A stretch of 64,000 nucleotides of DNA, taken from assembly GCA_947095535.1 (NCBI GenBank), contig OX352772.1:147178177-147242176 (forward strand). Reading direction: 5' to 3'. Source of the DNA: Poecilobothrus nobilitatus (Eukaryota > Arthropoda > Insecta > Diptera > Dolichopodidae). The notes under the pieces are model-generated. The model saw only the letters and a list, made by a program, of their open reading frames with translations, was not told the origin of the DNA and made no database searches. Positions 57,659 to 64,000 of the stretch are shown here, in pieces (the stretch's first letter is position 1; the number at the start of each line of letters is the position of its first letter). Both the position numbers and the translations under genes were made by a program.

Positions 57659-58140
57659 TTATAGATTTGTATAAACGTTACGATTTTTATCAATTTGAAT
57701 ATTTGCGTCAAATTCTCCATACAAAATAGCTGTTAAGGTAGAGGGAAGTGGTTTTGATAGTTTTGCTTCTATTTTTACAGTTCCTTGGTTGAGTAAACCT
57801 TGGCACACTTCATTATCCGATGGATCTGGGGTTAAGTCAAACGCCAACATAAAGAAACAATTATTAAACATTGATTTTGTTATTTGATGTCCTTTATCGT
57901 TGTGATGTATTCCGGTGAGAGTAAAAAGTGTATTATATGCTCTAGTGAAACAATTATTTTCGTCAGAAAAATTAGTTTATATTGCTAAATTGGAAACTTG
58001 TACACTGTTAACAGATAATGCAAATTGATTAATATCAAAGTGTTTAAAATTAAAATTATTGTTTAAATTTAAAATTAATCAATATCTTCTAATCCTCTTC
58101 CTGACTGAATGAAATAATACTTATAATATACTCGATTCAT
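57659..58140 (-). pseudogene. Major capsid protein of element B, C-terminal third only
   Basis: Open at 57871-57659 with MLAFDLTPDPSDNEVCQGLL, TVKIEAKLSKPLPSTLTAIL and EFDANIQIDKNRNVYTNL. Upstream frames to about 58060 contain the TRAY-TLFTLTGIHHNDKGHQ region. The first jelly roll and most of the second are absent, indicating a deletion of roughly 900 bp relative to element A. The pVI-like and basic genes are missing here as well. Confidence 0.75.
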
Positions 58141-58185
58141 TTTGAAATGATGTATTTTTCTACAATACCATGCTTTATTTATACA

Positions 58186-59077
58186 TTTTTAAAATGCAAT
58201 ACAATTTTTGTAGGAATTGAACTATTGGAAAAATTTACTTTGTAACCATATTTATTACATAAAAGTATTTAAATACTATTAAATGATTTCTCTACATTAC
58301 AATATTGAATGTTTCTGAAGTCTTTTACTATATCATTAAAAGTATTTTGAACATTGATAGTTCTTAAACATCTCACATTTTTATCAGCTATATTTTGTGG
58401 TTCAATGATATCCGAGTATCTGGTTTAATAATTGGTATTAATTGTACACTATCTAAAAACATTTTGAAACCTTTTATTACACGTGGTTTAAATTTCTTAA
58501 AATCTACTATTTTCGATATTTCGATATAGGTATTTTTTTGATACTTGATTGAAACATGTTTTTAAAAGTTCTTCTAAAGAAGAAGAGAAATTTGCTCTTA
58601 TTTTGGTATGGTTTAATCACACATACAGGAGTGTAAGATATATCTTGAGGCATATCTTCAGATTTTGCTGGTTTTGCATAATTGGCATCAACATTTATAA
58701 AATTAAAAATTCCCCAAATCAGTTGTCAGAAGGTTTGAAAACCTTTGAAATGGCCTAATATTTTGAATTAGTGTCGGAAATAGAAAAACCTTCCAATCAC
58801 ATAACATTTGTTTTTCATCATATGTAATGTACCTTAATATTGCATACTTGCATACCCTTAAATATACCTTGGCACTTTATTCCCAATCTTTGCCATATAT
58901 ATTTGGAATAAAATCATTAACATAAATTTCAGAAACGCCGACTTTCCATCTAGAATCACACATATATTTATTCAGTTTATTTGTAAAAGATGACAATGTA
59001 TTTTCGGGGTAGTAATTCATAGATGAATCACTAAGTAATGTAATGTAAATGTCATCTTTTATTTGAATGTTGTCCAT
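58186..59077 (-). pseudogene. Penton-like / minor capsid protein of element B
   Basis: ATG at 59077 opens DDIYITLLSDSSMNYYPENT and SRWKVGVSEIYVNDF, the typical penton-like opening, for 66 codons. Further frames continue to about 58186, where the end reads PTKIVLHFKNV, as in element A. Many stops are present. Confidence 0.65.
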
Positions 59078-59089
59078 TGTGAACTACTT

Positions 59090-59415
59090 GTAGACTTGAT
59101 TTTTCGTATTGGAAAATTAAGTTCCGTTTGAGTTTCTCCGGCAGCTCTATTTGAACGTAAAGCACGTTTTAGTTTTTTTATTACCTATTTCCTATTACTA
59201 TTAATAGTTTTTCCTTTTTTTGAGGTGGACTTGAACTACTAAAGGTACGGTTATAATGTCTCCAGTATCAGTTTCGTATAATTGTACATTTTTAATAGAT
59301 TTCCTTTTCTGAGACGTTCTTCCGATTTTGCAGCAGAAATTGTTTTTGAATATATTTTCTCTTCTTTTTCATCATACTATCAGTTGGTTCCTGTTCATAG
59401 ATCTCTTCCATTTCA
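59090..59415 (-). pseudogene. Homologue of the element A gene at 1741-2439
   Basis: Minus-strand frames show YETDTGDIITVP, then KKRK-rich sequence and an end resembling SSQWTTF, which matches FETPSGDVIIVA and STPEWTTYK in element A. The N-terminal half is largely lost. The function is unknown. Confidence 0.5.
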
Positions 59416-59745
59416 TTTTAAAAACTTTCCAATTATTCCTGATAGAACAGCGCAAATTCGTGTATATAAAAATCCACCCCTTTGAATAATGGTTTTCCGC
59501 TTACTAAGTAAAGACTTTTTATTTCAAATTAATAATCTCAAATCCTTTTTATCCTTTTTCAATTGGGTTGTTGCTTTTTTACTTAAATTACAATTACCTT
59601 TCAATATGTTCAACGCTATTTCACACAATGTTTTTATTACTTCAGGGTCGCAATGTTTTATAATAATGTTTTGGAATTTGGGTTTAGAGTTTTTTAATAT
59701 ATGCAATATATGTCGGATGGCCTTCAATCGTTTCATATTTCTCAC
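59415..59745 (-). pseudogene. Small basic pX-like protein of element B
   Basis: MKRLKAIRHILHILKNSKPK opens at 59736 or 59745. The frame stops at 59524, and after a shift SKRKTIIQRGGFLYTRI and SGIIGKFL continue to about 59415. The first 62 bases overlap the ATPase gene end, as in element A. Confidence 0.6.
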
Positions 59746-60200
59746 TAAGATTATCTAAATCTGATTTTACACAAAAACACAAATTCTCTCCAAATATATC
59801 ACTTCTTAAATAGATCGTTAATATCCTGACTAAGATCTATAAAAATATAACCGTGCGGTCTTAGTCTTACTTCATTATATATTTTTGGAATTCTTCATTT
59901 TATTAGGGTAAATTTGCCGTGATAATGGTAAAATCTGTGACTTGTCTCTGGGGTTTTTGAAAAGTATCAAGTATTTGCAATTGAAAGAAATATTTCTCTA
60001 ATTTACCCTAATGGAATACATTTTGAGTTGTAAATATTACACATAAGTTCCTATGATGCGATTTTCTAGTAAATAACTCGCAAACGTTTTTATTATTTGA
60101 ATCCAACATCATATCATCTATTACTATTAATAAAGGATTAAGATTTTCACTCAAATCCGGTATAATCGACGAATATTCAATTTATTTAACGTATTTAAAC
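59684..60200 (-). pseudogene. Packaging ATPase of element B, N-terminus lost
   Basis: Frames show LLIVIDDMMLDSNNKNVCEL (Walker B), SHHRNLCVIFTTQNVFH, RPHGYIFIDLSQDINDLFKK and EKYETIEGHPTYIAYIKKL. The P-loop region is absent. Frames change at least twice. Confidence 0.75.
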
Positions 60201-60386
60201 AACGTATGTAAATGAGTATAATAATTAAGTATAAATTACAAGCAAACTGAAATAATTCAAATGGAACAATACTAATCTTTCTTTCGCGCTATAGATATGC
60301 ATACAATTTTTTAATAATTGCAATGAACTATCGTAAGGTTTACTTGTTTTATTTTTTTTTAAACACTTTTTTTATAACTACAGAAA

Positions 60387-60887
60387 ATGAATTCTGTTAG
60401 TAACAGATATAAAAAAAGTGAACAAGCAGTTGAACTTGATGCTAATACATACAGTATTGGCGGTATGGATGAAGGAATTGTAAAGGAAGCATTACTCCAT
60501 AATCTACCCATTACTCATATGTATTCATTTTACGTAGAAAGGGAAGACGTTGAAAGGGCTGAACAAATTGAAGATTATGCAGATTTCTATACAGTTTTTA
60601 TAGAACATCAACAACAATATTTTGAACATTTTAGAGATCCAGAAACTTGTGAAATATATTATGAAAATAATAAGATGATATTAGTGCAATATGTAGTATC
60701 ATTTGAAACACAAGAAAATGCAACAGATTATCAACATAAAAGTCAATACACAACTCGCTGGTTTACCTGTAGGGGAACTATAAGACCTAAGGTGCTCTCG
60801 CTGAGAAAAGTCAGCAGAATTTTTGAAAGAATCATTGTAGATAAATATAAAACATCTGAAAACTGTTTAAATAAATTTAAATTTTAA
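60387..60887 (+). CDS. Intact 166-residue protein of unknown function in element B
   Basis: An uninterrupted ORF from ATG 60387 (context AGAAAATGAAT). It is acidic in its N-terminal half (ELDANTYSIGGMDEGIVKEA, EREDVERAEQIEDYADFYTV), with YYENNKMILVQYVV in the middle and a basic end (RPKVLSLRKVSRIFER). No motif is recognised. It lies between the ATPase and polymerase remnants, opposite in strand to both. All its neighbours are broken, so its intact frame is notable. Confidence 0.5.
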   Translation: MNSVSNRYKKSEQAVELDANTYSIGGMDEGIVKEALLHNLPITHMYSFYVEREDVERAEQIEDYADFYTVFIEHQQQYFEHFRDPETCEIYYENNKMILVQYVVSFETQENATDYQHKSQYTTRWFTCRGTIRPKVLSLRKVSRIFERIIVDKYKTSENCLNKFKF

Positions 60888-60989
60888 TAAATAGTTTGAT
60901 AAAGTATACATTTTATATTTATTTTTATTTTATATTATTTTTCACACTCTAGGTATTTAATGAATAATGTCCCCAAACTAAAGTATGAA

Positions 60990-61675
60990 TATTATAATTT
61001 TTTATAAATCTCTTATCATCTAAATAACTTAATAAAATTTTATTTAAATTTTGTGTATACAAACTGTGAAACTTACTTCTAAACGTTAACATTTGATTAT
61101 AAAATATTTTTTTTTATATAAACAATCTCTGTAGTTATTAATACAAAAATTTTTTACATTACATTTTTTAATTCCTTTAGCTTTATTTATTGTTTTTACA
61201 TTCTGTATATCAATTGAATACATTTTTGCTCTTAAACCTATGAATTCCTTAATTATTTTTTCATTACATTCGTCTTTCATCATACCAAGAACTTTTTATT
61301 CTAGGAATATTGTATTGATTGTCTAAAGGGTAGTCTGAAGTATCAAAATGGTTTTCAATGTCAGGTAAAATATCTTTATAATGTTTCCATTGTATAAACA
61401 AAAGAATCTGTGTCCATATAATTTAACTGAATACTGTCATTATATTTAGGTTTCATATAATTATAATGAAAATCATACATTGTCCATTTTGATAGTTCTT
61501 AGACAGTAAACCTGACATAAATCGGTTTATTATAGTATGTGTGAGCTCTATCCAATTGAATAGCTATCATATTATTTGTAAATTGAGAAATGCTATGAAA
61601 ATTTGATTCAGCAATTAAAGCTCGTGATCTAAATGTCGAAGACCTAAATGTCTTCCTTGACTTTCCTAACTTTTT
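60990..61675 (-). pseudogene. DNA polymerase B C-terminal fragment of element B
   Basis: Frames from about 61675 show a segment aligning with ...SRALIAESNFHSISQF, then MIAIQLDRAHTYYNKPIYV, YDFHYNYMKPKYND and the motif C region YMDTDSFVY near 61420. Next come GMMKDECN and EFIGLRAKMYSIDIQN (61283-61086), with a C-terminal tail towards 60990. Only about the last 230 residues remain. Truncation coincides with the start of LINE sequence at about 61680. Confidence 0.78.
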
Positions 61676-61689
61676 TTTTTATTCAATAA

Positions 61690-62170
61690 TTTCATTCTAG
61701 GAATATGTTCCTTTGTACTAAAAAGTAGTTGAGACTGAATTGTATGGGATACGGACGTGAAAACTGCGGATAAAAGGGAATGAGACGGTAATTGCGTCAT
61801 AAATTTGTTAACATTCGTCTAGAATTTGTGCAAATTGTAAATCAAAAAAGCGTCAACTTTTGGAAACACAGAGGATGGTAATAGGTTCCATATTTTTGCA
61901 GTTTCTGACAACAAACAAATTGCTATAACCAGTAGAGTACCATTTAGGAAGTTCCACATAGTAGGCATGAGCACTTGAGGCTCCTCTAGGGGTGCGGTGG
62001 AAGGTATTGAGAGGTGGCATCAGTGATTTTATCTCAACTGAACAAGTGTCATTACCTACAAAATATCTATAAAATAGAGGAAGGGCTCCAATATTACGAC
62101 GAATGCCAAGAGAAGTGAGACAAGCAGTCTCAACTGAGTCACCAATAAAATTAATAAGAATAAGATATTT
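61690..62170 (-). pseudogene. LINE C-terminal domain fragment
   Basis: A minus-strand frame from about 62170 reads FIGDSVETACLTSLGIRRN, ALPLFYRYFVGNDTCSVEIK, LMPPLNTFHRTPRGASSAHA and YYVELPKWYSTGYSN. This is the conserved C-terminal tail of jockey-like LINE reverse transcriptases. It is fused directly to the RNase H LINE on its right and lies next to the cut end of the polymerase. Confidence 0.6.
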
Positions 62171-63690
62171 CTTTTAACGCTGTATAGCTGGGGCTCTACC
62201 TGTTCCGCCAGTGAAGCATTTAGGCTGGAACCTCTTCTTACTAACTCATCAGCATATTCACTTCCTGCGATGCTCCTATGTCCCCGAGCCCACAGTAATG
62301 TAACATTGAATTGATTACTTACATTCTTAAGCTCATCAAAGCATTTTCTAACGAGCTTAGATGTTATTATTGCAGAGTTGAGAGCCGCAATTGCTGCTTG
62401 GCTGTCTATAACTATTGCAATACTTCCTCCCAGAGAAGTATTGTTCCCTAGTATTTGGCATGCTCTCCAGATTCCTAGCATTTCAGCTTGAAATACACTC
62501 GCTTTATGTGGAAGGCGGAAAGCATGTTCTATTTTTAGCGATTCTGAATAGACACCCGCACCAACAACACACTCCACCTTTGAACCGTCAGTGAAGAGTG
62601 CGGTGTCAATTTCTCCCAAGGGGTTTTCCTGTTTCCATTCCCTTCTTGATGGAATCTTGACTTTGAAGTTCTTAATAATTTCCAAACTTGGCATTACGAG
62701 GTCTGTGGAATCTGGCAGATCATTATATATCGAGCTTAGAATACTGCCATAAGGTTTTGTACGCCAGTATCCATTCTCTCGAAGTCTCATTGCACTACAA
62801 CAGGTTAGAGATTTAATATGAAGGTCAGCCGGGAACAGGTATAGAAGTGCATCCAGTGCATTACGTGGCGTTGACCTTAACGCACCGTAGTACTTACACA
62901 TGCACCGCTCTATACTCTACCAAGCTTGGTTCAAATATACTTCTTCTCCAGAGCTGGCCACTACTCTAGTGATCCGTAGGTAAGAATGGGCATATTATAG
63001 CTGTGTACATCCATAAAGCCATTCTTGGCTTTAATCCCTATTTTTTACGTGACATTTTCCTACAAGAATACAGGGCAACAGAGACCTTTTTGGCTCTTTC
63101 TTCTGTATTAGCTTTCCATTTCAATTTTGGGTCCATTTTGGTTCCATTTCAATATTTAACACTTGAGGCTAGATTCAGATACACACCATCCAATTTTGGC
63201 TTAGTGACTTCCGGAATCTTGGTTCTGGTTGTAAATATTGACCCATCCGCCAATCCTGTCTAAAGCTCTTTCCATAATTCCACTAATTATAGCAAGATAC
63301 TTTCCAGACACTAATACTACTAGACCATCTACGTATGCGATGGCTTTGCACATCCCGAAAGTCTTTAAGAATTCTGTTCATTACTAAAAGCAGTAGTGAT
63401 GATAGCACCCCACCCTGGGATGTACCCTGCTTACTCTTCTAGTAATCTTATGGTTGCCGAGTTCCGACTGAATCTCTCTTGATTGCGACATATTAATGAT
63501 CCACTCTCTAAGGGCAGTTTATACCCCTAGATCTTCCAGTGAATCCTGTATAGCCGATACATGAATATTGTTGAAGGCACCTTCTATGTCTAGAAAGGTG
63601 GCCAACGTATATTCTTTGGTTTGTATCGATTGCTAAACGCTCCGTACTAATTCGCTTGGTGCCGTCTCGGTTGACTTGTCTTTACAGTAA
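62165..63690 (-). pseudogene. LINE reverse transcriptase and RNase H (I/R1/LOA-like)
   Basis: RT scraps at 63690-62930 include FLDIEGAFNNIH, a YVDGLVVL catalytic box (Asp to Gly), and PILTYGSLEWWPALEKKY. The open stretch 62901-62170 carries an RNase H domain with DGSKVECVVGAGVYS, FQAEMLGIWRA, IVIDSQAAIAALN and GHRSIAGSEYADELVRRG, giving the D-E-D plus H catalytic set. LINEs with a C-terminal RNase H belong to the I superclade. The domain stops abruptly after EPQLYSVKR. Confidence 0.75.
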
Positions 63691-63699
63691 GCATGTTGA

Positions 63700-64000
63700 T
63701 AGGTAAGTACATATCTACTTAAAAAAATATAAAAAAGGAAAGTACTGGCTGCAAAATCAGATTAAATACGCTTTTTCCAATATCTATATATAATATATAC
63801 ATACATAATATGTATATGTGAGATTCTGAATGTATATGTGATATATCAGAGTTCTGAGATTGAACTCTGATTTGAATCCAACTTTAAAATCCCTCCTAAT
63901 TCAGAATCTCAACTCTGAAATTCACCTTTTAAAGAATATTTATATGTATATATGAATGTGTGACATTCTGAATTATGGAATTATAGAGTTAACTTCGAAA
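63700..64000. other. AT-rich sequence with small inverted repeats
   Basis: Contains TCAGAGTTC ... GAACTCTGA (about 63846-63872) and repeated ATTCTGAAT/ATTCAGAAT words. No gene was seen before the window end. Confidence 0.4.

Larger units (their letters stand above)
52440..61680. mobile_element. Maverick/Polinton-type element B (degraded, interrupted by a LINE)
   Basis: Contains an OB-fold-like gene (+), integrase (-), the uncharacterised block gene (-), protease (-), capsid (-), penton-like (-), structural-block gene (-), pX-like (-), ATPase (-), an intact unknown ORF (+) and a polymerase B fragment (-). Homologues of eight element A genes are present. The block orientation relative to integrase is opposite to that in A. 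Ends are uncertain: the right side is cut by LINE sequence at about 61680. Confidence 0.85.

Noticed and set aside
63003..63263. 86-codon plus-strand ORF
   Set aside because: It is antisense to the LINE reverse transcriptase scraps on the minus strand.

Overview
The window is very AT-rich and intron-poor, with no convincing host gene. Almost everything recognisable is transposable-element or integrated-virus sequence. Two Maverick/Polinton-type elements, Ty3/gypsy and errantivirus-like elements, APE-type LINEs, a Helitron and a tRNA-derived SINE together point to an arthropod, most likely an insect. The dispersed repeats are reminiscent of Diptera, which is an inference from general appearance. 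Most genes carry stops or frameshifts, so this looks like a transposon-dense, probably heterochromatic, region.

Region 1 (1 to about 13.6 kb) is Maverick/Polinton-type element A, cut by the left window edge. It carries an integrase on the minus strand, then on the plus strand a packaging ATPase, a small basic protein, an uncharacterised structural-block gene, a penton-like protein, a pVI-like protein, a 43-residue basic protein, the major capsid protein, an RNase H-like gene, an adenain-type protease and an uncharacterised 206-residue protein. Two minus-strand genes follow (a second RNase H-like copy and a small OB-fold-like protein), then a protein-primed type DNA polymerase B with N-terminal zinc fingers. 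Most are broken; the 206- and 175-residue genes are open.

Region 2 (about 14.9 to 23.5 kb) holds a Ty3/gypsy element in a tandem arrangement, integrase-LTR-gag-pol-LTR, with a 2-kb repeat full of about 150-bp tandem units inserted between gag and protease. A decayed LINE endonuclease fragment (24.7 to 25.8 kb) and a long AAT/AAC simple repeat follow.

Region 3 (about 27.6 to 50.1 kb) is a head-to-tail array of about 2.3 copies of an errantivirus-like element on the minus strand. Each full copy has the same plus-strand LINE lodged between its RNase H and integrase parts, and the same Helitron in the spacer. A SINE is present in one copy and absent from the other. Its 3' tail resembles the end of a LINE at 53.6 to 55.4 kb.

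Region 4 (about 52.4 to 61.7 kb) is Maverick-type element B, whose capsid-protease block lies in the opposite orientation relative to integrase and polymerase compared with A. A LINE splits its integrase. One unrecognised ORF of 166 codons is intact. The last 2.3 kb are fused remnants of two LINEs.

The most interesting material is the pair of differently arranged Maverick-type elements and their shared, unnamed genes.
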